This document shows positions 18,801 to 27,420 of a DNA stretch of 64,000 nt, piece by piece. Position numbers and translations under genes: made by a program. Below the pieces are notes generated by a model. That model did no database searches, had not been told where the DNA came from, and saw nothing but the letters and a program-made list of their open reading frames with translations. Source of the stretch: Paracoccus indicus (GTDB lineage: Bacteria; Pseudomonadota; Alphaproteobacteria; Rhodobacterales; Rhodobacteraceae); assembly GCF_003056335.1 (NCBI RefSeq), contig NZ_PYWA01000005.1, positions 62,001 to 126,000 of the forward strand. Direction: 5' to 3'. Each line of letters starts with the position of its first letter. The first letter of the stretch is position 1.

Positions 18801-19560
18801 CCCGGTCGATCAGGGTGAAGCCCTGTTTCTTGAAGACCAGCCCCGCATCGCGGCCCATCAGGTGGTCCAGAAACGCTTGCGCCTGCGGATGGCCGCCTGC
18901 GACAAGGGCTGCGGGATAGATGATGGGGTCGTGGGTGTCGTCGGGAAAGCGTCCGAGGACGGCGACCTGCGGCTCGGCTGCGGCATCGGTGGCATAGACC
19001 ACGCCCAATGGCGCCTCCTGGCTGGCCACCAGCGCCAGCGCAGCGCGAACATTGTCGGCTTGCGCGACCTTGGCCGCCACGCCATCCCAAAGGCCCAGTG
19101 ATTCCAACGCCTGTTTGCCATAGACACCCGCAGGGACGGAATCGACCAGTGCCATCGCCAGCTTGCCCTGACCCAGCAGCCCGGCAAGATCGAACCCCGG
19201 CCCCAGATCGACCGGGTCGGCCCCCTGCCCGCCGATCAGCACCAGGCTGTTGCCCAGCAGATCGACGCGACTGTCGGCGGCGATCAGGTCCTGATCCTGC
19301 AGCAGGTCCATCCAATCCACCGCTGCCGAGATGAAGATGTCTGCCGGTGCCCCCTTCTGGATCTGCTTGGCCAGCGCCGAACTGCCCGCATAGGACACCA
19401 CGACCTGATCCTGAGCCCCCGCGTTCCAGTCGTCTGCAACACGGTCCAGTGCTGTCTTCAGGCTGGCCGCCGCGAAGACGGTGATCTGTTCGGCACGAAG
19501 GGGCGCGGCGAACGCCAGGGCGGTGATGAGCCCGAAGGCCAGTTTCGTCGCAAGGGGCAT
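18793..19560 (-). CDS. modA: Molybdate-binding periplasmic protein
   Basis: A 255-residue periplasmic binding protein. Signal peptide MPLATKLAFGLITALAFAAPLRA, then the family start EQITVFAAASLKTALDRV; ligand-contacting segments include YAGSSALAKQIQKGAPADIFISA and the later DSVPAGVYGKQAL. The ATG at 19560 is preferred over 19566 because AGGA lies 6 nt before it but only 1 nt before the upstream ATG. First gene of modABC, with a ModE-like operator just upstream. Confidence 0.93.
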   Translation of the reverse strand: MPLATKLAFGLITALAFAAPLRAEQITVFAAASLKTALDRVADDWNAGAQDQVVVSYAGSSALAKQIQKGAPADIFISAAVDWMDLLQDQDLIAADSRVDLLGNSLVLIGGQGADPVDLGPGFDLAGLLGQGKLAMALVDSVPAGVYGKQALESLGLWDGVAAKVAQADNVRAALALVASQEAPLGVVYATDAAAEPQVAVLGRFPDDTHDPIIYPAALVAGGHPQAQAFLDHLMGRDAGLVFKKQGFTLIDRDE

Positions 19561-19575
19561 CGGCATTCCTGTCGG

Positions 19576-19599
19576 CGTTATGTTCCGGCGACCATAACA
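19576..19599 (-). promoter_or_regulatory. ModE-like molybdate operator upstream of modA
   Basis: The inverted repeat CGTTAT-N12-ATAACA lies 16-39 nt before the modA start. From memory this is the architecture of the E. coli modA ModE site (CGTTAT-N12-ATAACG), differing by one base in the right arm. Molybdate-loaded ModE represses modABC in that system. No modE gene is in the window. Confidence 0.65.
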
Positions 19600-19889
19600 C
19601 TCGATCGCGTGTCGGGTTGCAATCCGTTCCCCACCGGAACCGAAGCTCACGCAACCGTGTTGAAACCAAGGCACCCAGACCTGCCATGAGGCGCCTTCCG
19701 GCCATGACGGGGCGGGGCCGATTGATTGCGTTACATATCCATGAGGTTTAACAGGCCCGCAGGTTCGGCATGCAACGGTACATCATCGCGGCGTGATCCG
19801 GACCTTTTCTGATTTTCATGAATCGCATCCGGCACCCCTCCTCCTCTTTTCGTGCCCGATGCCGATATGGACAAAAAAGGAAGATCATC

Positions 19890-22337
19890 ATGATGGTCTC
19901 ATTCATGTCCTGCATTCTTGGATTGCTTGGTTTGGCGCTGGCCGTTGGCGGCACGAAACTGGCAATGCTGGGAGGCAGTCTCTACTATGTCATCACGGGG
20001 GTCGCGCTGCTGGTCACCGCCCTTCTGATGTTCTGCCGCAAGGCGGCCGCGCTGTGGCTTTACGCGGCCATCGTCGTGGGAACCCTGGCTTGGGCGGTCT
20101 GGGAAGTCGGCTTCGACTGGTGGCAACTGGCCCCGCGTGGCGGCATCCTGGTGCTGATCGCACTGATCCTGTGCCTGCCGGTCTTCCGCCGCGGCCTTGG
20201 CGAACGCACCGAGGTTGGCGCGCCGCGTGCGGCATCAGCCCTGCCCGTGGCCGCAGCATCGGTCGTGTCGATCGTGGTTGCTGGCTATTCTCTGTTCCAG
20301 GAACCCAGCCGCATCATCGGCGGGCTGCCGACCGAGAAGCTGACCACCGAGGCTAATACCGGCAACCCGATGGAAGACGGCGAATGGCACCAGTACGGCC
20401 GCAGCAACTATGGCCAGCGCTGGTCGCCGCTGGAACAGATCACGCCCGCGAACGTGGCCGATCTGGAACTGGCGTGGCAATATCAGACCGGCGACGTCAA
20501 GCGTCCCGACGACGTGGGCGAGACCACCTATCAGGTCACCCCGCTGAAGGTCGGCGACAGCCTCTATGTCTGCACGCCGCATAACATCGCCATCTCGATC
20601 GACGCGAAGACCGGCAAGGAAAACTGGCGCTTTGACGCGAATTCGGGGATGAACCCGGATCGTCAGCACCAGACCTGCCGCGGTGTCACCTATTGGCAGG
20701 CCCCCGAAGTTGCGGCCTCCCCCACCCCGGCGGAACAGCAGCCTGGCACTGATGATGCGGCAACCCCTGCCGATGCGGACCAACAGGACGCACCCAGCGA
20801 CGATACCGCGATGCGGGCCGCTGCCGCTGCGGAATGTCTGCGCCGCGTCTATCTGCCCACCGCCGATGCCCGCCTGATCGCGCTGAATGCCGACAACGGT
20901 GAGGTCTGCAGCTTCTTCGGTGAAGACGGTACCCTGCGTCTGGAACGCGGGATGGAATACAACCCGGCGGGCTACTACTATTCGACCTCGCCCCCGGTTG
21001 CGGTCGATGGCAAGCTGATCATCGGCGGCGCCGTCAACGACAACTTCTCGACCAAGTCGCAGTCGGGCGTCATCCGCGCCTTCGACATCGACACGGGCGA
21101 GCTGCTGTGGAACTGGGACAGCGGCGCCCCCGAGGACACCACCCCCATCGATATCGAGGGTGGCGAGCGTTACACCACCAATTCGCCCAACAGCTGGTCG
21201 GTGTTTTCCGCCGATGAGGAGTTGGGCCTTGTCTATATCCCCACCGGCAACCAGGTTCCCGACCAGCTGGGCATGAACCGCACCCCGGAAGTCGAGGCGC
21301 GTTCCTCGGCCATCGTGGCGCTGGACATCGCGACGGGTCAGGAACAGTGGATTCGCCAGACCGTGCATCACGACCTGTGGGACATGGACGTTCCCGCCCA
21401 GCCGGTGCTGATCGACCTGACGCGCGACGGCGAGAGCGTTCCCGCCCTTGTCGGCCCCACCAAGCAGGGCGACATCTGGATCCTGGATCGCCGCACCGGC
21501 GAGCCGCTGAGCCCGCGCGACGAACTGCCCGCGGCACCCAGCAAGATCCCCGGCGAGGATGCTTCCCCCACGCAGCCCATCTCGGCGCTGACCTTCCGTC
21601 CCGACCGTCTGACGGGCGCGGACATGTGGGGCGGCACGATGATCGACCAGATGATGTGCCGCATCCAGTTCCACGGGTTGGACTACGAAGGGCAGTACAC
21701 GCCGCCCTCGCTGAACGGCACGCTGGTCTATCCGGGCAACTTCGGGACCTTCAACTGGGGTTCGGTGGCTGTCGATCCCGAACGCCAGGTGATGTTCGGC
21801 ATGCCGACCTATCTGCCCTTCACCTCGCGGCTGGTTCCGGCCAGCGAAATCCCCCCGAAGGGCGCGGATGAGAAGGCCAGCGAACAGGGGTTGAACCGCA
21901 ACGAGGGCGCTGCCTACGGCGTCTTCATGGGTCCCTTCCTCAGCCCGCTTGGCGTGCCCTGCACGGCCCCGCCCTGGGGCTTTGTCGCCGGTGCCGATCT
22001 GAACAGCGAAAGTGTTGTCTGGAAGCACAAGAACGGCACGATCCAGGACATGACGCCCCTGCCCCTGAAGATCAAGCTGGGCGTTCCGGGCATCGGCGGT
22101 CCGATGATCACCCGTGGCGGCGTCGCCTTCCTGGGCGCGGCGGTGGACGACTATCTGCGCGCCTATGATCTGACGACCGGCGATCAGTTGTGGGAAACCC
22201 GTCTGCCCGCAGGCGGTCAGTCCACGCCCATGACCTATGAGCAGGATGGCGAACAATATGTCGTCATCGTGGCCGGTGGTCACGGCTCGGTCGGCACCAA
22301 GCCGGGCGATTACATCATGGCCTACAAGCTGCCCTGA
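19890..22337 (+). CDS. Membrane-bound PQQ-dependent dehydrogenase (glucose/quinate/shikimate family)
   Basis: An 815-residue quinoprotein. About five N-terminal membrane helices (1-135) anchor it; the rest is a PQQ beta-propeller in the periplasm oxidising a sugar or cyclic polyol and passing electrons to ubiquinone. Family segments include NPMEDGEWHQYGRSNYGQRW, TPLKVGDSLYVCTPHN, VHHDLWDMDVPAQPV and GGPMITRGGVAFLGAA. The start at 19890 follows AAGGAAG at 6 nt; a frame to 19818 is open without support. An unusual ~40-residue Pro/Ala/Asp/Gln-rich insertion sits near 270-312, between CRGVTYW and ECLRRVYLPTADARL. No pqq biosynthesis genes are in the window. Glucose versus quinate/shikimate as substrate cannot be decided from motifs. 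Confidence 0.88.
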   Translation: MMVSFMSCILGLLGLALAVGGTKLAMLGGSLYYVITGVALLVTALLMFCRKAAALWLYAAIVVGTLAWAVWEVGFDWWQLAPRGGILVLIALILCLPVFRRGLGERTEVGAPRAASALPVAAASVVSIVVAGYSLFQEPSRIIGGLPTEKLTTEANTGNPMEDGEWHQYGRSNYGQRWSPLEQITPANVADLELAWQYQTGDVKRPDDVGETTYQVTPLKVGDSLYVCTPHNIAISIDAKTGKENWRFDANSGMNPDRQHQTCRGVTYWQAPEVAASPTPAEQQPGTDDAATPADADQQDAPSDDTAMRAAAAAECLRRVYLPTADARLIALNADNGEVCSFFGEDGTLRLERGMEYNPAGYYYSTSPPVAVDGKLIIGGAVNDNFSTKSQSGVIRAFDIDTGELLWNWDSGAPEDTTPIDIEGGERYTTNSPNSWSVFSADEELGLVYIPTGNQVPDQLGMNRTPEVEARSSAIVALDIATGQEQWIRQTVHHDLWDMDVPAQPVLIDLTRDGESVPALVGPTKQGDIWILDRRTGEPLSPRDELPAAPSKIPGEDASPTQPISALTFRPDRLTGADMWGGTMIDQMMCRIQFHGLDYEGQYTPPSLNGTLVYPGNFGTFNWGSVAVDPERQVMFGMPTYLPFTSRLVPASEIPPKGADEKASEQGLNRNEGAAYGVFMGPFLSPLGVPCTAPPWGFVAGADLNSESVVWKHKNGTIQDMTPLPLKIKLGVPGIGGPMITRGGVAFLGAAVDDYLRAYDLTTGDQLWETRLPAGGQSTPMTYEQDGEQYVVIVAGGHGSVGTKPGDYIMAYKLP

Positions 22338-22360
22338 TTTCCCCGCACTGAAAACCCGAA

Positions 22361-22388
22361 ATGCCCGGTCGAAGGACCGGGCATTTTT
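22361..22388. terminator. Intrinsic terminator after the PQQ dehydrogenase
   Basis: A perfect 10-bp stem ATGCCCGGTC / GACCGGGCAT with a GAAG tetraloop followed by TTTT. It lies between the dehydrogenase and the convergent LysR gene. Confidence 0.9.
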
Positions 22389-22403
22389 CATGTCGGGCTG
22401 TCG

Positions 22404-23285
22404 TCAGACGATACCCTCCAGCCAGTCCAGGAAAACGGCCAAACGCCGCAGTCCCGAGCAGCGCGTCAGGTAAAGCGCGGTGACATCCAAGGGATCGGCC
22501 AGCAGATCGTCGGTGAACAAGGGGACCAGCCGACCCGCCTCCAGATCCTCGGCGACCATGAACTGCGAAAAGCGGGCCACGCCCATGCCGCCCAGCACCA
22601 GTTGCCGCACCGCCTCGCCGTTGCCTGCGGTGACGGCGGTGCGCAGGATCACCGGCTCGGGCAGACCACGAAAGCGCAGGGTATTGATGTGATCGGGGGA
22701 CTGGAATCGCACCTGATCCAGCCGGGCCAGATCGGTGGGCGCCTTTGGCCAGCCCATACGATCCAGATAGGCAGGCGCCGCCACCAGCCGCCATGGCGCG
22801 CGCCCCAGCCTGCGTTGCAGCATGGCACTGTCGGGCAGCGGGCCGAAGCGGATCGCGACATCGGCATGGGCGCCGATCAGATCGACCGGTGTGTCGGTCA
22901 TTTCCAGCGTCAGATCGACCTGTGGATAGGCCCGGCGGAACTGCTCAAGACGCGGTGCCAGCACGTGCAGCACGAAGGGCACCGGCGCATTCACCCGCAA
23001 CGGCCCCTGCGGGCTGCGGCTGTTCGACGCCAGCTCGGCCAGGGCTTCGGTGCGTTCCAGGATGTCGCGCGCAGCCTCCAGCAGGTCGCGGCCCTCGGGG
23101 GTCATCTCGATCAGCCGCGTCGTACGGCGCAGCAGGGCCACGCCCAGCTGCCCCTCCAGCCGCGTCACCGTCCGGCTGAGCGTCGATGGCGCCACCCCAA
23201 GCCGCCGCCCCGCTTCGGCAAAGCCACCGTCCTGAACCACGGCGACGAAGGCGGCAAGATCGCGTGTCTGGGGCAATTCGTGCAT
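22404..23285 (-). CDS. LysR family transcriptional regulator
   Basis: A 293-residue LysR regulator: winged HTH at ~5-62 (GGFAEAGRRLGVAPSTLSRTV), linker helix, then the type 2 periplasmic-like effector domain (~90-290). The start at 23285 begins the canonical MHELPQTRDLAAFVAVV; the longer frame to 23342 adds a non-homologous tail. It is divergent from the MFS exporter 93 bp away, the usual arrangement for a regulator controlling its neighbour. Confidence 0.9.
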   Translation of the reverse strand: MHELPQTRDLAAFVAVVQDGGFAEAGRRLGVAPSTLSRTVTRLEGQLGVALLRRTTRLIEMTPEGRDLLEAARDILERTEALAELASNSRSPQGPLRVNAPVPFVLHVLAPRLEQFRRAYPQVDLTLEMTDTPVDLIGAHADVAIRFGPLPDSAMLQRRLGRAPWRLVAAPAYLDRMGWPKAPTDLARLDQVRFQSPDHINTLRFRGLPEPVILRTAVTAGNGEAVRQLVLGGMGVARFSQFMVAEDLEAGRLVPLFTDDLLADPLDVTALYLTRCSGLRRLAVFLDWLEGIV

Positions 23286-23378
23286 CTGGCGCAATGATCC
23301 TTTGCCAAGCTGTCCGTTCACGCAAAAGCCTAGCGCTGCCATCTGGGTCGGGAAAGAGAAAACCCACAGGAGTGTCCC

Positions 23379-24557
23379 ATGCCCCTTGCCCTTCTGGCGC
23401 TGACCATCAGCGCCTTCGCCGTCGGCACGACCGAATTCGTGATCGTCGGCCTGATCCCCACCATTGCCGCCGATCTAGGTGTCTCGCTGCCCTCGGCGGG
23501 GCTGCTGGTCAGCCTCTATGCGCTTGGCGTGACCATCGGCGCGCCCGTTCTGACCGCATTGGCCGGGCGCATGCCCCGCAAGCGGCTGCTGCTGTCGCTG
23601 CTGATGCTGTTCATTGCGGGCAACGCCTTTGCGGCCTTCGCGCCGGGTTACGAGAGCCTGATCGTCGCCCGCTTCCTGACCGGCTTGGCGCATGGCGTCT
23701 TCTTCGCCATCGCATCGACCATCGCCACCAGCCTTGTGGCGCGTGATAAGGAAAGCTCGGCCATCGCGCTGGTCTTTCTGGGCCTGACCGTGGCACTGGT
23801 GACCGGCGTGCCCCTGGGCACCTGGATCGGCCAAAGCTTCGGCTGGCAATCGACCTTCCTTGGCGTCGTGGTTCTGGGCCTGATCGGGCTGATCGCCTCG
23901 GCCCTGCTGATCCCCGGCGATCTGAGCCAAGGCACGGCCCCGGGCCTGAGGGCGCAGATGCGCGTCCTGACCTCGCCCCGCTTGCTGCTGGTCTATCTGA
24001 TCACCGCTGTCGGATACGGCGGAAACTTCATCGCCTTCACCTATCTGGCCCCGATGCTGACGCAGGTGACGGGCTTTGACGCAGGCGCGGTCAGCCTGGT
24101 GATCCTGCTTTACGGAGCCTCGGTCGCCATCGGCAACGTGGTTGGCGGCAAGCTGGCAGATCGCATGGGCGCAGTGCCTGCGCTGACGGTGATCTTCGTC
24201 GGACTGACGGCCGTCCTGCTGGCGCTTGGACTGACGCTGACATCCCCGGTCGGTGCCGTTGCCGCCATCGCGATCTGGGGTGGCTTCGCCTTCGCCAATG
24301 TGCCGCCCCTGCAAGCCTATACCGTGCAGATCGCGCGGCAGGTGGCCCCCGACGCGGTCGATGTCGCATCGGGGCTGAACATCGGCGCCTTCAACCTCGG
24401 GATTGCCTTCGGAGCCTGGGCGGGCGGCATCGCGGTCGAGGGCATCGGCCTTGCCGCGACCCCCTTCCTTGCCGCCGGGGTCGTCGCAGTCGCCGTCATG
24501 TTGATCCGGCTGGCGGGGCAGCTTGACCGCGCCCCTAACCCTTTACCGACCCGGTAA
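23379..24557 (+). CDS. MFS transporter, DHA1 efflux type (YdhP/AraJ-like)
   Basis: A 392-residue transporter with 12 predicted helices. The first helix motif FAVGTTEFVIVGLIPTIAADL is typical of the DHA1 sugar/drug efflux branch (YdhP, AraJ, SotB). The loop 2-3 region is present as RMPRKRLLL, and motif C is VFLGLTVALVTGVPLGTWIG. An AGGAG ribosome site precedes the ATG. Divergent from the LysR gene, which probably regulates it. Exported substrate unknown. Confidence 0.9.
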   Translation: MPLALLALTISAFAVGTTEFVIVGLIPTIAADLGVSLPSAGLLVSLYALGVTIGAPVLTALAGRMPRKRLLLSLLMLFIAGNAFAAFAPGYESLIVARFLTGLAHGVFFAIASTIATSLVARDKESSAIALVFLGLTVALVTGVPLGTWIGQSFGWQSTFLGVVVLGLIGLIASALLIPGDLSQGTAPGLRAQMRVLTSPRLLLVYLITAVGYGGNFIAFTYLAPMLTQVTGFDAGAVSLVILLYGASVAIGNVVGGKLADRMGAVPALTVIFVGLTAVLLALGLTLTSPVGAVAAIAIWGGFAFANVPPLQAYTVQIARQVAPDAVDVASGLNIGAFNLGIAFGAWAGGIAVEGIGLAATPFLAAGVVAVAVMLIRLAGQLDRAPNPLPTR

Positions 24558-24570
24558 CCAAACGGCCCTT

Positions 24571-24595
24571 GCCCTGCCAGCGTATGGCAGGGCTT
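24571..24595. terminator. Hairpin terminator between MFS and SDR genes
   Basis: A 9-bp stem GCCCTGCCA / TGGCAGGGC with a 5-nt loop and a short TT. It separates the convergent MFS and SDR genes. Confidence 0.7.
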
Positions 24596-24601
24596 CGGCG
24601 C

Positions 24602-25345
24602 TTAGCTGAACAGCATTCCGCCATTGATGTCGATATTGACGCCCGTCATGAAGGCGCTGTCTTCCGATGCCAGGAAGGCCACCGCATTGGCAATATCGTC
24701 AGGAACCCCCTGACGCTTGACCGGAGCGGCAGCCTCGAACCCGCGGCGCGCCTGATCCGGCGTGAAGATATTGTGGAAATCGGTGTCGATCATGCCGGGG
24801 CAAAGACCGTTCACGCGGATGTCGGGGCCCAGCTCCTTGGCCAGGCTGCGCGTCAGCGTCATAACCGCCCCCTTCGAGGCCGCATAGGCCGCCGATCCCG
24901 CACCGCCCCCATCGCGCGCTGCCTGGCTTGCGATATTGACGATGGCGCCCTTCTGCATCTGCGCGACGGCCGCCTTGGTCATCAGGAACACGCTGGTCAG
25001 GTTCAGCTGCAAGACCTTGTTCCAATGCTCCATGTCCATCTCGCGCAGGGTCTTGCGCGCAACCAGCCCGCCCGAGTTGTTCACCAGCACGTGCAAACCG
25101 CCGAAGGTATCTACCGCCGTCCGGACCAGCGCCTCGACCTGCAGCGGGTCCGTCAGATCGCCCGGAACCGCCACGGCATTCCCCCCGGCATCCCGGATGC
25201 AGGCCACGACCCTTTCGGCGCCCTCGGCCGAGGCGTGATAGTTGATGACCACATTCGCCCCTTCGGCGGCCAGCTTGATGGCGCAGGCTGCGCCGATATC
25301 GCGCCCTCCTCCGGTCACGATGGCGGTTTGTCCCTCAAGTCGCAT
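24602..25345 (-). CDS. SDR family oxidoreductase (FabG-like)
   Basis: A 247-residue classical short-chain dehydrogenase. The NAD(P) glycine motif is TGGGRDIGAA at ~12-21, NNSG near 87-90, catalytic Ser in NIASQAA and YAASK as the YxxxK. The start at 25345 (MRLEGQTAIVTGG) follows AAGGAAG by 6 nt; the in-frame extension to 25450 would cover the GntR operators. It is divergent from the GntR gene and carries tandem operators in its promoter, so it probably acts on the compound imported by the nearby TRAP system. Substrate unknown. Confidence 0.88.
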   Translation of the reverse strand: MRLEGQTAIVTGGGRDIGAACAIKLAAEGANVVINYHASAEGAERVVACIRDAGGNAVAVPGDLTDPLQVEALVRTAVDTFGGLHVLVNNSGGLVARKTLREMDMEHWNKVLQLNLTSVFLMTKAAVAQMQKGAIVNIASQAARDGGGAGSAAYAASKGAVMTLTRSLAKELGPDIRVNGLCPGMIDTDFHNIFTPDQARRGFEAAAPVKRQGVPDDIANAVAFLASEDSAFMTGVNIDINGGMLFS

Positions 25346-25427
25346 GGCATCTTCCTTTCGTTTCCGCGTCCGGACCAGCCAGACGATCCGGGGCCGAATA
25401 TGGACGGGTTCGCGCAAGGGGTCAATT

Positions 25428-25451
25428 CTTGTATCCAAGTTTGTATCCAAG
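25428..25451. promoter_or_regulatory. Tandem GntR-type operator (two TTGTATCCAAG copies)
   Basis: TTGTATCCAAG occurs at 25429-25439 and again at 25441-25451, a perfect direct repeat with 12-bp period. The first unit with its preceding base, CTTG-TATC-CAAG, is itself a short palindrome. It lies 84-107 nt upstream of the SDR start and ~100 nt before the divergent GntR start. The same element recurs at 26295. Confidence 0.75.
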
Positions 25452-25551
25452 GTATTTCCGCGCTGACCGCACCTGCGCTGCCCGCAACCAAGGAATGACT
25501 GGCGATGCCGCCTCCAAGCGGATTATAAGACCCTGACCCCAAGGAATGCGC

Positions 25552-26247
25552 ATGACCAGGATGATCACCCCGACCCAAGACAAGCGTGGCATCGTCGATG
25601 AGATCGTCGATTTCCTCTATGCCGAGATCACCAGCCTGCGCCTCTTGCCCGGCACGCGCATCTCCGAGCCGGATATAGCCGAGCGTTTCGGCGTATCCCG
25701 CCAGCCCGTCCGCGACGCCTTCCGGCGCCTGGAAGCGATGGAGCTGATCCTCGTGCGGCCCAAGAAGGCAACCGAGGTGCGCAAGTTCTCGGCCCTGGCG
25801 ATCGAGAAGAGCCGTTTTCTTCGCGCCGCCGTCGAGGCCGCCGCGTTGCGCGAAGCGGCCAAGAAATGCGGGAAAGCCGATGGATTTCAGTTGGATGCCT
25901 GCATCGCCATGCAGCACAGGGCCTTGGCGCAGAATGATCATGCGGGCTTTGGTGTGCTGGACTATGAATTCCACCAGCAGATCTGCCAGATCGGTGGCGT
26001 GCCCTATGCCTTCGACGTGATCCGCGCGGAAAAGGCCAAGGTCGACCGCCTGTGCGTTCTGGGCCTGGCCAAGGAACGGCGCATGCCCGAACTGATCGCC
26101 GACCACGAGGCCATCGCGGCCGCGATCAAGGCCAACGACCCCGAAGCCGCAGCCAGTGCCGGGATGCTGCACCTGTCGCGTCTGGACGAAACCATCGCCG
26201 CCATTCGCATCAACAACGCGGCCTATTTCGAGGACGATCGCAGCTGA
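25552..26247 (+). CDS. GntR family regulator, FCD (FadR-like) subfamily
   Basis: A 231-residue regulator with an N-terminal winged HTH (~12-75; ISEPDIAERFGVSRQPVRDAFRRLE) and an all-helical FCD ligand domain (~90-220), whose metal-binding pattern is visible as DYEFHQQIC and DHEAIAAAI followed by a His near 205. ATG 25552 is chosen because AAGGA lies 6-7 nt upstream; ATG 25546 overlaps that site. Flanked by an SDR and a TRAP operon that both carry the same operator, so it is very probably their ligand-responsive repressor. Confidence 0.9.
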   Translation: MTRMITPTQDKRGIVDEIVDFLYAEITSLRLLPGTRISEPDIAERFGVSRQPVRDAFRRLEAMELILVRPKKATEVRKFSALAIEKSRFLRAAVEAAALREAAKKCGKADGFQLDACIAMQHRALAQNDHAGFGVLDYEFHQQICQIGGVPYAFDVIRAEKAKVDRLCVLGLAKERRMPELIADHEAIAAAIKANDPEAAASAGMLHLSRLDETIAAIRINNAAYFEDDRS

Positions 26248-26293
26248 GTTCGCGATGCAGGCGGACGTGCCGGCACGACACCCTACGAATCAT

Positions 26294-26317
26294 CTTGTAT
26301 CCAAGATTGAAACCAAA
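26294..26317 (+). promoter_or_regulatory. GntR-type operator upstream of TRAP operon (one exact and one degenerate copy)
   Basis: TTGTATCCAAG at 26295-26305 matches both copies at 25429/25441 exactly. Twelve bases on, TTGAAACCAAA (26307-26317) is a degenerate second copy, so the tandem spacing is conserved. Position is 67-89 nt before the dctP start. Confidence 0.75.
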
Positions 26318-26383
26318 CATGCTGTTCCCCAGCCTCGGGCGTTTGAGGAGACGCCCGGCAGATGTCATCAAGGGTGGAACCGC

Positions 26384-27370
26384 ATGACCATGCTCGCTGG
26401 TATCACCCGCACCACCGCCATCGTCGCGCTTTCGGCGGGCTTTGCCACGGCCACCACGGCGCAGAACCTGCGCGGCTGGAACATCCACGTCGAGGATTAC
26501 CCCGTCTCGATCGCGATGGAATCCGTCGTCGACGAGATCACCGAAAAGACGGAAGGCGAGGTCACCGGCAAGGTCTTCCACAACGGCGTCCTGGGCGATC
26601 AGCCCGATGCCATCCAGCAGATACGCCTTGGTGCGCTGGACTTTGGCGAATTCAGCCTTGGGCCGATGGGTCCGGTCGTGCCCGAAACCAACGTCGTCTC
26701 CCTGCCCTTCATCTTCGCCTCGGTCCCAGAGATGTATCGCCTGATGGACGGCGAGGTCGGTGATGCCATCGGTGCCGGCATGGAGGCCAAGGGCATCAAG
26801 GCGCTTGGCTGGTATGCCGCCGGGGCGCGCAGCTTCTACAACTCGGTCCGCCCGATCAACACGCCTGCCGATGTCGAGGGCCTGAAGATGCGCGTCATGT
26901 CGAACGATCTTTTCGTCGACATGATCTCGGCGATGGACGGCAATGCCACCCCCATGGCCTTCGCCGAGGTCTATCAGTCGCTGAAGACCGGCGTCGTGGA
27001 CAGGGCCGAGAACAATCCGCCCAGCTATGAATCGACCAATCACTACGAAGTGGCCAAATACCTGTCGCTGACCGAACACCTGATCATCCCCGAATGCCTG
27101 TGCATGTCGCTGAAGACATGGGACAAGCTTAGCCCGGACCATCAGGACATCGTCATGGCCGCGGGTCGCGCCAGCGCCAATTATCAGCGCGAGCTTTGGG
27201 CCGAACGCGAGGCCGCCAGCCTGGAAACCGTCAAGGCCGGCGGAACCGAGGTGAACACGGTCGAGAACAAGGCCCCGTTCCAGGATGCCATGACCCCCGT
27301 CTATGACGGTTTCCTGCAGGCGAACTCCGAACTGACCGATCTGGTCGCCCTAATCCGCGACGCCCAGTAG
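26384..27370 (+). CDS. TRAP transporter substrate-binding protein (DctP family)
   Basis: A 328-residue periplasmic protein. Signal peptide ~1-27 (ends TTAQ), then a DctP fold: GVLGDQPDAIQQIRLGALDFGEF, LPFIFASVPEMYRLMDG and the carboxylate-binding-arginine region EGLKMRVMSND. VVDRAENNPPSY follows near 205. The ATG at 26384 follows AAGGGTGG; the open frame back to 26156 overlaps the GntR gene. First gene of a dctP-dctQ-dctM set downstream of the GntR operator. Ligand unknown; likely an organic or sugar acid. Confidence 0.92.
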   Translation: MTMLAGITRTTAIVALSAGFATATTAQNLRGWNIHVEDYPVSIAMESVVDEITEKTEGEVTGKVFHNGVLGDQPDAIQQIRLGALDFGEFSLGPMGPVVPETNVVSLPFIFASVPEMYRLMDGEVGDAIGAGMEAKGIKALGWYAAGARSFYNSVRPINTPADVEGLKMRVMSNDLFVDMISAMDGNATPMAFAEVYQSLKTGVVDRAENNPPSYESTNHYEVAKYLSLTEHLIIPECLCMSLKTWDKLSPDHQDIVMAAGRASANYQRELWAEREAASLETVKAGGTEVNTVENKAPFQDAMTPVYDGFLQANSELTDLVALIRDAQ

Positions 27371-27420
27371 TGCCGCAAAGGGGGGCTGCCTTGGGCGGTC
27401 CCCGCCTTTCGAAAGATCCG

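Noticed and set aside
20235..22391. 718-codon minus-strand frame
   Set aside because: Exact antisense of the PQQ dehydrogenase.
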